From Clostridium sp. AWRP (GTDB lineage: Bacteria; Bacillota; Clostridia; Clostridiales; Clostridiaceae), in assembly GCF_004006395.2 (NCBI RefSeq), contig NZ_CP029758.2, forward strand, positions 1,302,001-1,366,000: a DNA stretch of 64,000 nucleotides, given 5' to 3'. Position 1 is the first letter of the stretch; each line of letters starts with the position of its first letter. A program made the position numbers and the translations under genes. Below, in pieces: positions 34,777 to 43,676 of this stretch. The notes under the pieces are model-generated. The model saw nothing but the letters and a program-made list of their open reading frames with translations. It was not told where the DNA came from and made no database searches.

Positions 34777-35478
34777 GTGTTTTTAACAAATTGCTTATTA
34801 GATATCCTGGGAAATGTAGTATTTATGACGGCTTACGTTACAAATAGTAGTTCATTTCCACAACCCTTAAGTGATGAAGAGGAAGAATATTATCTCAAAA
34901 AATTAGAACAGGGAGATTTGCTTGCTAAAAGTATTTTAGTGGAGAGAAATTTAAGATTAGTAGCACATATTGTAAAAAAATATTCATATCCTAGTAAAGA
35001 AGTAGATGAGCTAATTTCCATTGGAACAGTTGGGCTTATTAAAGCAATAGATTCTTTTGACAGGTCTAAGGGAACTAGACTCGCAACATATGCAGCAAAG
35101 TGTATAGAAAATGAGATATTGATGCTTATAAGAAATAATAAGAAAATTAGAAATGAAGTATACTTGGAAGATCCTATAGGTGTTGATAAAGAAGGAAATG
35201 AAATATCTCTTATGGATGTTCTCAGTAGTGATGAAAGTTCTATAATTGAGATTGTAGAACAAAAATTACAGGTAAAAAAATTATATTCTAAAATAAACAC
35301 TTGTTTATCTGAAAGAGAAAAAAGTGTTGTGGAAATGAGATATGGTCTGTTGGAGGGAAAACCAAGGACTCAAAGAGAGATAGCTAAGCTTCTAGGAATA
35401 TCAAGATCTTATGTATCAAGAATTGAAAAAAAAGCTTTAAAAAAGTTGTACAAAGAATTAAATTACGGTACAGGATAA
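34777..35478 (+). CDS. sigK: sporulation sigma factor SigK (uninterrupted)
   Basis: This late mother-cell sigma factor has 233 residues. Region 2 (LVAHIVKKY, IGTVGLIKAIDSFDRSKG, LATYAAKCIENEILM) and region 4 (EREKSVVEMRYGL, QREIAKLLGISRSYVSRIEKKALKKL) are complete. The N-terminal hydrophobic stretch (FLTNCLLDILGNVVFMTAYV) is a likely pro-sequence. The gene is continuous, with no skin-type element in the coding region. It starts at GTG 34777 after GGAGGAG. It follows the PBP gene and ends before a strong terminator. SigE is similar, but the second sigma gene next to spoIIGA is SigE by context, leaving this one as SigK. Confidence 0.93.
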   Translation: MFLTNCLLDILGNVVFMTAYVTNSSSFPQPLSDEEEEYYLKKLEQGDLLAKSILVERNLRLVAHIVKKYSYPSKEVDELISIGTVGLIKAIDSFDRSKGTRLATYAAKCIENEILMLIRNNKKIRNEVYLEDPIGVDKEGNEISLMDVLSSDESSIIEIVEQKLQVKKLYSKINTCLSEREKSVVEMRYGLLEGKPRTQREIAKLLGISRSYVSRIEKKALKKLYKELNYGTG

Positions 35479-35509
35479 TTTTGGATGAAACTTAGAGAGT
35501 AAAGGTTTT

Positions 35510-35574
35510 AATAAATTCCATTATGTATTTTTGAACAATTTTATGTAAATGCATATGGAATTTATTTTATTTTT
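35510..35574 (+). terminator. long intrinsic terminator after sigK
   Basis: AATAAATTCCAT (35510-35521) pairs with ATGGAATTTATT (35555-35566). An inner stem TATGTATTT/AAATGCATA extends it, and TTATTTTTT follows. The 175 bases up to pilT are AT-rich with no firm promoter call. Confidence 0.85.
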
Positions 35575-35751
35575 TAATAATTATAAATAACTTTGGATAA
35601 AAGTAAAATTATTTATAAAAAAGTAGACATAAATGACGAATATAATAAGGTATAATATAATTTTATAAATAACTTTTAAATTTTGTAATTAAAATTTTAT
35701 TCTATAAAATAATTATTGAAAATATAGATGGATTAGAGAGGGGAGCTTAAA

Positions 35752-36807
35752 TTGCTATCACTAAAAGACTTATTAGAAATAACTATTAAAGAAGAGGCAT
35801 CAGATTTGCACCTTACTGTAGGTATACCTCCTGTAATAAGAGTAAATGGAGAACTTGAAGTACTTGGAAAGGAAAAATTACAGCCAGCAGATACAGAAAG
35901 ATTTAGTAAAGAAATATTAGATAAAGATTATGATAAATATATGAAAATTGGAGAAATCGATATATCATTTTCTGTAGCTGGGCTTGGTAGATTTAGAGTA
36001 AATGTTTTTAAGCAAAGGGGGAGTAATGCTATTGCAGTGAGAGTTGTAGGATTGAAAATACCTACTTTAAATGAACTTAAATTTCCACAGGTAATAAAAA
36101 ATCTTTTATCTTATAAAAAAGGACTGATTTTGGTAACAGGTCCTACAGGTTGTGGAAAAAGTACAACTTTAGCAGCTATGATAAATGAAATAAATTGTAC
36201 AAGAGCTTCACATATAATAACTCTAGAAGATCCTATAGAATATTTACATAAGCACAACAAGTCTATAATAAATCAGAGGGAAATAGGGAAAGATTCTATT
36301 AGCTATGCTAATGCCTTAAAGGCAGTGCTTAGAGAAGATCCAGATGTAATTTTAGTGGGAGAAATGAGAGACCTTGAAACTATATCTGTTGTGCTTACTG
36401 CTTCTGAAACTGGACATCTGGTATTTTCAACGTTACATACTATAGGAGCAGCTAAAACTATAGATAGAGTTGTAGATGTATTTCCACCTTATCAACAACA
36501 GCAGATAAAAATACAATTAGCAGCAGTTTTAAGGGGAATAGTATCTCAGCAGCTTATACATAGAGAAGATGGTAAGGGAAGAGTGGCAGCAGTTGAGACT
36601 ATGATCGCCACTCCTGCCATTAAAAATATGATAAGAGAAGGAAAAACCTATCAAATAGAATCTTCAATGCAAACAGGATCAAAGTATGGCATGAAGACTA
36701 TGGATATAGCACTGGCAGAACTTTATAAAAAAGGATTAATATCTTATGAATCTGCCATTGCTTATGCTTGTGATGCAAATATAATAACTAAAATAATTTC
36801 TTTATAG
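35752..36807 (+). CDS. pilT: twitching-motility ATPase PilT
   Basis: PilT is a hexameric ATPase that powers type IV pilus retraction. The N-terminal PAS-like domain (SDLHLTVGIPPVIRVNGEL) and the RecA-like domain are both complete: Walker A GPTGCGKST near residue 131, the Asp box LEDPIEYLH, Walker B LVGEMRDLETI near 205 and the His box TGHLVFSTLHT near 222. The 351-residue length is standard. It starts at TTG 35752 after GAGGGG. No other pilus gene is nearby; pilT stands alone between sigK and ftsA, as it does in other clostridia, flanked by terminators. Confidence 0.95.
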   Translation: MLSLKDLLEITIKEEASDLHLTVGIPPVIRVNGELEVLGKEKLQPADTERFSKEILDKDYDKYMKIGEIDISFSVAGLGRFRVNVFKQRGSNAIAVRVVGLKIPTLNELKFPQVIKNLLSYKKGLILVTGPTGCGKSTTLAAMINEINCTRASHIITLEDPIEYLHKHNKSIINQREIGKDSISYANALKAVLREDPDVILVGEMRDLETISVVLTASETGHLVFSTLHTIGAAKTIDRVVDVFPPYQQQQIKIQLAAVLRGIVSQQLIHREDGKGRVAAVETMIATPAIKNMIREGKTYQIESSMQTGSKYGMKTMDIALAELYKKGLISYESAIAYACDANIITKIISL

Positions 36808-36813
36808 AGATTT

Positions 36814-36853
36814 ATGTAAAAAAGTAGAACTTTCAAGTGCTGCTTTTTTACAT
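36814..36853 (+). terminator. intrinsic terminator after pilT
   Basis: ATGTAAAAAAGTAG (36814-36827) pairs with CTGCTTTTTTACAT (36840-36853), with one wobble pair and a 12-base loop. The T-run is inside the right arm, so it may work in both directions. Confidence 0.8.
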
Positions 36854-36941
36854 AACTAAAATATTTTAATTAATTATTATAATTACTATAGTAATTAAAT
36901 TTTATTTGTGCTAAAATAACTTTGAATTAGGGGGGATTAAA

Positions 36942-38216
36942 TTGAGCATTTTTAAGGAATTAATTCATAATGCCTCTCGTGTTTTAACTTATACAGTTTA
37001 TATAATATCTATTTATTATTTGTTTATATCAATTTTTGGCATACGAAGAAAGAAAGATACTGTAGAGGTAAAACCAGAAAAAAGTTTTGCATTAGTTGTT
37101 GCAGCTCACAATGAAGAAGTTGTAATTGATGATATTATAGAAAGTTTAAAAAAACTTGATTATCCTAAGGCATTATATGACATTTTTGTAATTGCAGATA
37201 ACTGTACAGATAAAACTGCATTAAAGGCTAGAAAAAAAGGAGCCATTGTGTATGAAAGATTTACCGAAGGAAAAAGAGGTAAAGGTTATGCACTGGAGTG
37301 GATGTTTGATAAGATCTTTAAGATGAAAAAAAAATATGATGCTGTTGCTATATTTGATGCTGATAATTTGGTTAATAGAAATTTCTTGAAGGAGATGAAT
37401 AAGCAGCTTTGCAAAGGCTATAAAGTTGTTCAGGGTTATTTGGATAGTAAGAACCCTTGTGATACGTGGATTACAGGAAGTTATTCTATAGCATTTTGGA
37501 CCTGTAACAGGATGTTTCAACTAGCTAGAAGTAATTTAGGTCTGTCAACTCAACTTGGTGGAACTGGTTTTTGCATAGACATAACTGTTTTAAAAAAATT
37601 AGGTTGGGGTGCCACGTGTCTTACGGAAGATTTGGAGTTTACATGTAAATTGATATTGAATGGTTATAAGGTAGGATGGGCTCATGATGCCATAATATAT
37701 GATGAAAAGCCACTTACGCTTTTCCAGTCTTGGAAACAGAGAAAAAGATGGATGCAGGGATTTGCAGATGTATCCAGCAGATATTTTTTTAAACTTTTGA
37801 TAAAATCAATAAAAAGTTGCAATTTTGTACTTCTTGATTGTGCATTTTATAGTATTCAACCTATAGTAACTGTTCTTATAGGAATTTCTGCTATAAGTGG
37901 TGTAATTCAATATTTTATGAAGACATATAATTTAATATCTAATTTCAATACAGTTGTATACTCTATAAATTTTGATTTGTTTACGATTATAGCGGTACTA
38001 TTTTCTATATTACAATTTGTATATACTCCTTTTGTACTTATTTTAGAAAAAAAATTAGATCTTAGGATATTTGGGTATTACATAATTTATCCTCTATATG
38101 TTATAACATGGTTTCCAATTTCTCTTCAAGGAATTATATACAAAAACGATAAAGAATGGAATCATACTATTCACAGTAGAAGTGTAAAGATAAAAGATTT
38201 AGAAAAAGCTAATTAA
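36942..38216 (+). CDS. membrane glycosyltransferase family 2 (polysaccharide synthase-like)
   Basis: The protein has an N-terminal membrane helix, a cytoplasmic GT-A domain and three or four C-terminal helices. The nucleotide-sugar motifs are FALVVAAHNEEVVIDD, IFDADNLV (DxD type), GGTGFCIDI, the catalytic LTEDLEFT and the acceptor motif QRKRWMQGF. The last of these is the Q(Q/R)xRW signature of processive synthases such as NodC, IcaA and hyaluronan synthase. The likely job is extension of an extracellular beta-linked polysaccharide; the sugar is unknown. TTG 36942 follows a GGGGGG site. It lies alone between pilT and ftsA, with terminators on both sides. Confidence 0.88.
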   Translation: MSIFKELIHNASRVLTYTVYIISIYYLFISIFGIRRKKDTVEVKPEKSFALVVAAHNEEVVIDDIIESLKKLDYPKALYDIFVIADNCTDKTALKARKKGAIVYERFTEGKRGKGYALEWMFDKIFKMKKKYDAVAIFDADNLVNRNFLKEMNKQLCKGYKVVQGYLDSKNPCDTWITGSYSIAFWTCNRMFQLARSNLGLSTQLGGTGFCIDITVLKKLGWGATCLTEDLEFTCKLILNGYKVGWAHDAIIYDEKPLTLFQSWKQRKRWMQGFADVSSRYFFKLLIKSIKSCNFVLLDCAFYSIQPIVTVLIGISAISGVIQYFMKTYNLISNFNTVVYSINFDLFTIIAVLFSILQFVYTPFVLILEKKLDLRIFGYYIIYPLYVITWFPISLQGIIYKNDKEWNHTIHSRSVKIKDLEKAN

Positions 38217-38226
38217 ATAAATTTTT

Positions 38227-38260
38227 ATAGGGGGAAAAGGCTGCAAGTCTTTTCCCCTAT
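38227..38260 (+). terminator. hairpin after the glycosyltransferase gene
   Basis: ATAGGGGGAAAAG (from 38227) pairs with CTTTTCCCCTAT (to 38260) with one bulged G. The tract after it (TGGGGTG) is not T-rich, so this may be a weak terminator or an mRNA-stabilising hairpin. Confidence 0.6.
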
Positions 38261-38601
38261 TGGGGTGTATTTGAACAGGATTTATTCCCAAATTAATTTA
38301 ATATTGTTTAACTTAATTTGAGTTTTTATTAAAATGTGATAAAATATAAGAGGAAAATTAGATTTTTTGTTGAATATATATTTTGGATGTGTATTTCCTA
38401 TAGTTTTCTTTATCCGATGACTACCTGCTCGTGCTCTAATATGTGATAATATTTTATGTTTATAATAAAAAATGTATGAATGTAAAAAGATCTTTACTTT
38501 ATGAAATTGGGGAGCGGTTACGTACATGGATAACGTCTTCTAAGATTCAAAAAGTTGAATCTAGGAATTATGTTTATGCAAAGGAGGGAAAAAATACTTT
38601 A
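38261..38601. other. ftsA upstream region
   Basis: There is no gene here. A weak promoter candidate is TTGAGT (38328-38333), 16 bases, TAAAAT (38350-38355). The reading frame of ftsA stays open from 38443, but that part has no ribosome site and does not look like FtsA, so it is treated as leader. AAGGAGGG at 38581-38588 lies 13 bases before the ftsA ATG, a rather long spacing. Confidence 0.4.
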
Positions 38602-39873
38602 ATGAATGAGTATATAATTGGCATAGATATAGGTTCGTCCAATATATGTGCTGCTGCTGGAAAAGTGGACAAACATGCTGGAGTACAGATAATGGGTATA
38701 ACTTCTTCAAATTGTACGGGAGTGAAAAGAGGAATAGTTGTAGATATAGATAATACTTCAGAATCTATAAAAAAATGTATAAATTCTCTAGAAAGAATGC
38801 TTGATACTAAAATATCAGAAGCGTATATATCTTTACCAGGAGGAATAAGTGAGATTATTTGGAATAAAGGTGTAGTTGCCGTATCTTCAGAAGATCGTGA
38901 AATAAAACAAAATGATGTAAAAAGAGTTTTAAAAGCATCTAAAATTATTACAGTTCCAAATGATAAAGAAATAATAGGGGTAATACCTGAGCAATACATA
39001 ATTGATGGTTATGACAAAATAAAGGATCCCATAGGTATGAGCGGATTAAGATTAGAAGTAGACTCACAAATAATAATGGCTCAGTCAGCAATAGTAAATA
39101 ATATTTTTAAAAGTGTAAATAAAGCAGGAATAAAGGTTTTAGGGGTAGTATTTCAACCCATAGCTATATCTGAAGTAGTACTAAAAGAGGATGAAATTCA
39201 ACGTGGAGTAGCTCTGGTTGATGCAGGAGCGGAGTCTATAAATATTTATATTTATGAGGGTGGAAATTTGAGGAGTATAAGTACTATAGGCTTAGGTGGA
39301 AATATAATAACAAATGATATTGGAGTTTGTTTAAAACTTTCTGCTTCAGAGGCAGAAAAACTCAAAATAAAATATGGAAGTCTTGAAATAAACCATGATG
39401 AAGAAAACTTTAAGATAGAAGTCGACGCTGATTATAATAACAAAGTAAAGGTTGACTATAATATTTTAGTTCAAATTATACAAGCTAGGGTAGAAGAATT
39501 ATTTTCTATAATAGATAGGGAAATAAGAAATTCAGAGTATTATGATAAACTTTCGGGAGTAGTTATGGTAGGAGGCGGAATGGCTGCTATAAATGGAATA
39601 GAAAAATTTGGTGAAAGTGTGTTGAAGAAGCTTGTAAGAATTGGAGTCCCCAAATATATAGGAGCAGCTAGTCCTATGTATGCTACAGCAGTTGGAGTAG
39701 TAAAAGATGTTTCAAATTCAATAAAAGTTAAAAATGCGGCATTTACAGATCCAATTAAAAATAAAGATATATGTGATTATGAGGAAACAGATCAAGAAGA
39801 AAAAACAAGTAAAAAAAATAAAGATAGTAGTTTTGTATCAAGAATAAAACAATTCTTTACAGATTTTTTTTAA
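38602..39873 (+). CDS. ftsA: cell division protein FtsA (clostridial type)
   Basis: This actin-like protein tethers FtsZ to the membrane. The phosphate-1 motif IGIDIGSSNICAAAGK is at the start, the SHS2/1C insertion (KISEAYISLPGG, then GVIPEQYIIDG) follows, phosphate-2 is VALVDAGAESINIYIY, and the adenosine motif VVMVGGGMAAINGIEKF lies near residue 335. The C-terminus ends in a charged linker and an amphipathic helix (SFVSRIKQFFTDFF) for membrane binding. The 423-residue length and position 18 bases before ftsZ support the call. The sequence is divergent, as expected for clostridial FtsA. Confidence 0.92.
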   Translation: MNEYIIGIDIGSSNICAAAGKVDKHAGVQIMGITSSNCTGVKRGIVVDIDNTSESIKKCINSLERMLDTKISEAYISLPGGISEIIWNKGVVAVSSEDREIKQNDVKRVLKASKIITVPNDKEIIGVIPEQYIIDGYDKIKDPIGMSGLRLEVDSQIIMAQSAIVNNIFKSVNKAGIKVLGVVFQPIAISEVVLKEDEIQRGVALVDAGAESINIYIYEGGNLRSISTIGLGGNIITNDIGVCLKLSASEAEKLKIKYGSLEINHDEENFKIEVDADYNNKVKVDYNILVQIIQARVEELFSIIDREIRNSEYYDKLSGVVMVGGGMAAINGIEKFGESVLKKLVRIGVPKYIGAASPMYATAVGVVKDVSNSIKVKNAAFTDPIKNKDICDYEETDQEEKTSKKNKDSSFVSRIKQFFTDFF

Positions 39874-39891
39874 TAAAGGAGGCAGGGTATT

Positions 39892-41001
39892 GTGTTAGAT
39901 TTTGATGTTGATGTTCAACAATTTGCTCAGATAAAAGTAATAGGATGCGGTGGTGGAGGAAACAATGCCGTAAACAGAATGATAAAAGAAGGATTAAAAA
40001 ATGTTGAATTTATAGCTATAAATACAGATAAGCAAGCATTAATGCTTTCACAAGCATCGCAAAAAATACAAATAGGTGATAAGCTTACCAAAGGACTTGG
40101 TGCAGGGGCAAATCCTGAAATAGGAAAAAAAGCTGCAGAGGAAAATAAGGATGAAATATCTCAAGCTATAAAAGGTGCGGACATGGTATTTATTACAGCA
40201 GGTATGGGTGGTGGAACTGGTACAGGGGCAGCTCCTATAATTGCAGAAATTGCAAAATCAATGGGCATACTTACTGTAGGAGTGGTTACTAAACCTTTTC
40301 CTTTTGAAGGAAGAAAGAGGATGCTTCATGCAGAAATGGGAATAAAGGATTTGAAGGATAAAGTTGATACTTTGGTTACAATACCAAATGAAAGATTGCT
40401 TTCTGTGGTGGATAAAAAGACAACTTTAATGGAATCTTTTAGACTTGCAGATGATGTATTAAGGCAAGGTGTTCAGGGTATATCCGATTTAATTACTATA
40501 CCTGGACTTGTAAATTTGGATTTTGCAGATGTTAGAACAATTATGATAGACAAGGGTCTTGCACATATGGGTGTAGGTAAGGGAAATGGTGATAATAGGG
40601 CACAGGATGCAGCAAAACAGGCAATATCAAGTCCACTTCTTGAAACTTCCATAGTAGGGGCTACTGGTGTACTTTTGAATATAACAGGTGGACAGGATCT
40701 AGGGCTTTTAGAAATAAATGAAGCTGCAGAGATAGTTCAAGATGCAGCAGATCCTGATGCAAACATAATATTTGGAGCTGTTATAGATGAGGAAATAAAA
40801 GATGAAATAAGAATTACTGTAATAGCTACAGGTTTTGAAACGGGAAAAGATGAAGTTAAGAGGGAGACAAAATCCGATATCAAATCTTCAAGGCGAAGTA
40901 TGATGAATAATGAAGATGAAGCAGCAGCTTCTGTGGAATATGAGAAAATTGATGAAAATAATTTGGAAGTACCGGCTTTCCTAAGGAGACAGAGAAAGTA
41001 G
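39892..41001 (+). CDS. ftsZ: cell division GTPase FtsZ
   Basis: FtsZ is the tubulin-like protein that forms the division ring. The nucleotide motif IGCGGGGNNAVNRM is near residue 18, the tubulin signature GGGTGTGAAP near 106 and the T7 loop NLDFADVRTIM near 205. The C-terminal conserved tail ENNLEVPAFLRRQRK should bind FtsA and SepF. It starts at GTG 39892 behind AAAGGAGGCAGGG. At 369 residues the spacer before the tail is short. A strong terminator follows. Confidence 0.98.
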   Translation: MLDFDVDVQQFAQIKVIGCGGGGNNAVNRMIKEGLKNVEFIAINTDKQALMLSQASQKIQIGDKLTKGLGAGANPEIGKKAAEENKDEISQAIKGADMVFITAGMGGGTGTGAAPIIAEIAKSMGILTVGVVTKPFPFEGRKRMLHAEMGIKDLKDKVDTLVTIPNERLLSVVDKKTTLMESFRLADDVLRQGVQGISDLITIPGLVNLDFADVRTIMIDKGLAHMGVGKGNGDNRAQDAAKQAISSPLLETSIVGATGVLLNITGGQDLGLLEINEAAEIVQDAADPDANIIFGAVIDEEIKDEIRITVIATGFETGKDEVKRETKSDIKSSRRSMMNNEDEAAASVEYEKIDENNLEVPAFLRRQRK

Positions 41002-41002
41002 A

Positions 41003-41045
41003 AAAAATCCGTGTATAGTTTAAAGCTATACACGGATTTTTTATT
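41003..41045 (+). terminator. intrinsic terminator after ftsZ
   Basis: AAAAATCCGTGTATAG (41003-41018) pairs perfectly with CTATACACGGATTTTT (41026-41041), with TTTATT after it. This is one of the strongest terminators in the window. Confidence 0.93.
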
Positions 41046-41150
41046 ATCTAATTTTACGTAAATCATTTTAATTGAAATGATTTTAAATAGTACTAAAAAA
41101 AGATTTCATGGCATAATATAGAAAATAAAAATATTGTATATGATTAAGAA

Positions 41151-41183
41151 ATGACAAAATTTTGAAATATATAAGTATATAAT
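41151..41183 (+). promoter_or_regulatory. candidate long-spacer promoter of the spoIIG operon
   Basis: ATGACA (41151-41156) and TATAAT (41178-41183) are 21 bases apart. A spacer this long recalls the Spo0A-activated spoIIG promoter of B. subtilis. TGACAAA within the -35 region is one change from a 0A-box (TGNCGAA). This is suggestive, not firm. Confidence 0.4.
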
Positions 41184-41225
41184 AAAGGTAAATACAGGAA
41201 AACAAAGGTGGAGGTGAGTTTATAA

Positions 41226-42023
41226 TTGGTAGTATATGCAGACTTGCTAATGTTAATAAACTTTATAGTAAACTTTTTTCTGTTGTATATTACAGGAAGA
41301 ACTCTTAAGTTAAAGATAAAACTTAAATTTATAATTTTAGCTGCAGTTATAGGAAGTGGTTATACGGTTACATTAATTTATCCAGCCTTAAATGTATTTT
41401 CTGCTTTCTATTTTAAAATTTTGGTAGCAGCTATGCTAATTTATATTTCTTTTGGTAATAGGGGATTTATATGTAATTTCAAAATTTCAGCTGTATTTAT
41501 TTTATATTCTATGCTGCTAGCAGGTATTTGTATGTTTGTGGAATATAGTAATTGCTCTTATACAGGAGATTATGTGATAATTAATTTCCCTTATGAATGG
41601 CTTTTTATTTCTATCATGGTGTTGTACATAACAATTGATAGGTTAGTAATTTATGTTAAGGATAGGAACAAGATGTTTAAACTAATTTATGATGTAGATA
41701 TTGTATTCAAAAACAAAAGCAAGACTGTAAAGGCATTTTTAGATACCGGGAACGAGCTTAGGGAGCCAGCTACCAATTTGCCAGTAGTGATAGTTGAGAA
41801 ATCTGTATTTGAAAATATAAATCTGGAGGGAATGGATAAGTTCTACATACCCTATAGAGTTATAAACGGCAAGTGTGGCAAGCTTCAGGGATTTAAACCA
41901 GATGTAGTAAAAATAGATTTTGGACAAGAGACTAAATATAGAGAAGTTATAATTGCTATTTGTAAGGATAAATTGAGTAAATTTGATGATTATCATGCAC
42001 TTCTTTCTAGGGGAGTGATATAG
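41226..42023 (+). CDS. spoIIGA: sporulation sigma-E processing peptidase SpoIIGA
   Basis: This membrane-bound aspartic protease removes the pro-sequence of SigE in the mother cell. The N-terminal half has about five hydrophobic helices (YADLLMLINFIVNFFLLYI and following). The C-terminal protease part has the active-site motif AFLDTGNELREP with Asp-Thr-Gly near residue 172. The 265-residue length is shorter than the ~300 of Bacillus because of a shorter C-terminus. It starts at TTG 41226 after GGAGGTGA. sigE follows, as in all spoIIG loci. Confidence 0.93.
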   Translation: MVVYADLLMLINFIVNFFLLYITGRTLKLKIKLKFIILAAVIGSGYTVTLIYPALNVFSAFYFKILVAAMLIYISFGNRGFICNFKISAVFILYSMLLAGICMFVEYSNCSYTGDYVIINFPYEWLFISIMVLYITIDRLVIYVKDRNKMFKLIYDVDIVFKNKSKTVKAFLDTGNELREPATNLPVVIVEKSVFENINLEGMDKFYIPYRVINGKCGKLQGFKPDVVKIDFGQETKYREVIIAICKDKLSKFDDYHALLSRGVI

Positions 42024-42071
42024 GCGGCATGTGCTTGTGTAAAAGGAAATTAAATGATGGAGGCTATGATT

Positions 42072-42779
42072 ATGCTTAGGTTAAAAATATTGTTGAACAG
42101 AATACTTACAAAATTTAAATTTGCAATAAAAAATATATATTATATAGGGGGAAATGATGTACTACCACCTCCACTTAGCAAAAAAGAAGAAGAAGATTTG
42201 GTTTTGAAGTTAGTTTCTGGAGATGAGAAGGTAAGATCTACTCTTATAGAAAGAAATTTACGTTTGGTAGTTTATATAGCTAGAAAGTTTGAAAATACAG
42301 GGGTAAATGTGGAAGATTTAGTATCAGTAGGTACCATAGGACTTATAAAAGCAGTAAATACATTTAATCCTGAGAAAAAAATAAAATTAGCTACTTATGC
42401 TTCTAGATGTATAGAAAATGAAATACTCATGTATCTGAGAAGAAATAGTAAAACAAAGGCAGAAATTTCTTTTTATGAACCACTCAACATAGATTGGGAT
42501 GGAAATGAATTATTGCTTTCTGATATTTTAGGAACGGACAATGACGTAGTTTACAATTTTATAGAAGATGAAGTGGATAAGCAGCTTCTAATGCTAGCCA
42601 TGAAAAAATTAAGTGACAGAGAAAAGGAGATAGTTAATCTAAGGTTTGGATTAAATGGCAAAAGTGAAAAAACTCAGAAAGAAGTTGCAGACTTACTTGG
42701 AATATCACAATCTTATATATCAAGGCTTGAAAAGAGAATAATAAAGAGACTTAGAAAAGAAATAAATAAAATGTTATAG
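42072..42779 (+). CDS. sigE: sporulation sigma factor SigE (pro-sigma-E)
   Basis: This is the early mother-cell sigma factor. The first ~27 residues (MLRLKILLNRILTKF onward) form the amphipathic pro-sequence removed by SpoIIGA. Region 2 (NLRLVVYIARKF, TIGLIKAVNTFNP, LATYASRCIENEILMYLRR) and region 4 (DREKEIVNLRFGL, QKEVADLLGISQSYISRLEKR) are complete. ATGs at 42054, 42057, 42066 and 42072 are in frame; TGGAGG at 42058-42063 best serves ATG 42072, giving 235 residues. Confidence 0.95.
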   Translation: MLRLKILLNRILTKFKFAIKNIYYIGGNDVLPPPLSKKEEEDLVLKLVSGDEKVRSTLIERNLRLVVYIARKFENTGVNVEDLVSVGTIGLIKAVNTFNPEKKIKLATYASRCIENEILMYLRRNSKTKAEISFYEPLNIDWDGNELLLSDILGTDNDVVYNFIEDEVDKQLLMLAMKKLSDREKEIVNLRFGLNGKSEKTQKEVADLLGISQSYISRLEKRIIKRLRKEINKML

Positions 42780-42790
42780 GGTTGTCTTTA

Positions 42791-42820
42791 GTATAAAACT
42801 CAGCTTCTTAGTAAATACTT
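42791..42820 (+). promoter_or_regulatory. possible SigF/SigG-type promoter of sigG
   Basis: GTATA (42791-42795) and GTAAATACTT (42811-42820) are 15 bases apart, a loose match to the forespore sigma pattern. It would give forespore-specific and autoregulatory transcription of sigG independent of the spoIIG promoter. Confidence 0.3.
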
Positions 42821-42852
42821 AAAATGCTATATATTCTAAAGGGGCTGATTAC

Positions 42853-43626
42853 ATGATAATTAATAAAGTAGAAATTTGTGGCGTAAATACATCAAAATTG
42901 CCAGTTCTCAAGGGAAAGGAAATGAAAGAACTTTTAATAAAAATGCAGCAGGGAGATAATGAATGCAGAGAAAAGTTTATAAAGGGTAATTTACGATTGG
43001 TGTTAAGTGTAATACAGAGGTTTAATAACAGGGGAGAAAATGTAGATGATCTATTTCAAGTAGGATGTATAGGGCTTATAAAAGCCATTGACAACTTTGA
43101 TTTAAGTCAAAATGTTAAATTTTCAACTTATGCTGTACCTATGATTATAGGAGAGATAAGAAGATACTTAAGGGATAATAATTCCATAAGGGTAAGTAGA
43201 TCTCTTAGAGATATTGCTTATAAAGCACTTCAAGTTAGAGATAAATTAATAAGGGAAAATAATAAAGAGCCAACTATATCACAGATAGCAGAGGAATTAA
43301 ATATACCAAGAGAGGAAGTGGTATTTGCATTGGATGCCATTCAGGATCCAGTTTCACTGTTTGAACCCATATATCATGATGGTGGTGATGCAATTTATGT
43401 AATGGATCAAATAAGTGATACTAAAAATTTGGATGAAAATTGGTTGGAAAACATATCGATAAAAGAAGCCATGAAAAAATTAAATGACAGGGAGAAATTA
43501 ATACTTAATTTAAGATTTTTTGATGGAAGGACTCAGATGGAAGTGGCAGATGAAATAGGTATATCACAAGCACAGGTATCTAGGTTAGAGAAAACTGCCT
43601 TAAGGCATATGCGAAAATATATATGA
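42853..43626 (+). CDS. sigG: forespore sigma factor SigG
   Basis: This late forespore sigma factor has 257 residues. The N-terminus NKVEICGVNTSKLPVL is the hallmark of SigG. Region 2 (GNLRLVLSVIQRFNNRGE, DLFQVGCIGLIKAIDNFD, FSTYAVPMIIGEIRRYLRD), region 3 and region 4 (REKLILNLRFFDGRTQMEVADE, then GISQAQVSRLEK) are complete. The ATG has a GGGGCTGAT-like ribosome site upstream. The order spoIIGA-sigE-sigG is conserved among spore formers. Confidence 0.96.
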   Translation: MIINKVEICGVNTSKLPVLKGKEMKELLIKMQQGDNECREKFIKGNLRLVLSVIQRFNNRGENVDDLFQVGCIGLIKAIDNFDLSQNVKFSTYAVPMIIGEIRRYLRDNNSIRVSRSLRDIAYKALQVRDKLIRENNKEPTISQIAEELNIPREEVVFALDAIQDPVSLFEPIYHDGGDAIYVMDQISDTKNLDENWLENISIKEAMKKLNDREKLILNLRFFDGRTQMEVADEIGISQAQVSRLEKTALRHMRKYI

Positions 43627-43676
43627 ATAGGTATAATGTTTAATTTATAATAATTAGAAACTCAACTTTTTAGTTA

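Noticed and set aside
34777..35478. skin-type element in sigK
   Set aside because: The sigK reading frame is continuous and complete.
38443..38601. 53-residue N-terminal extension of FtsA
   Set aside because: It has no ribosome site and does not resemble FtsA; MNEYIIGIDIGSSN is the natural start.
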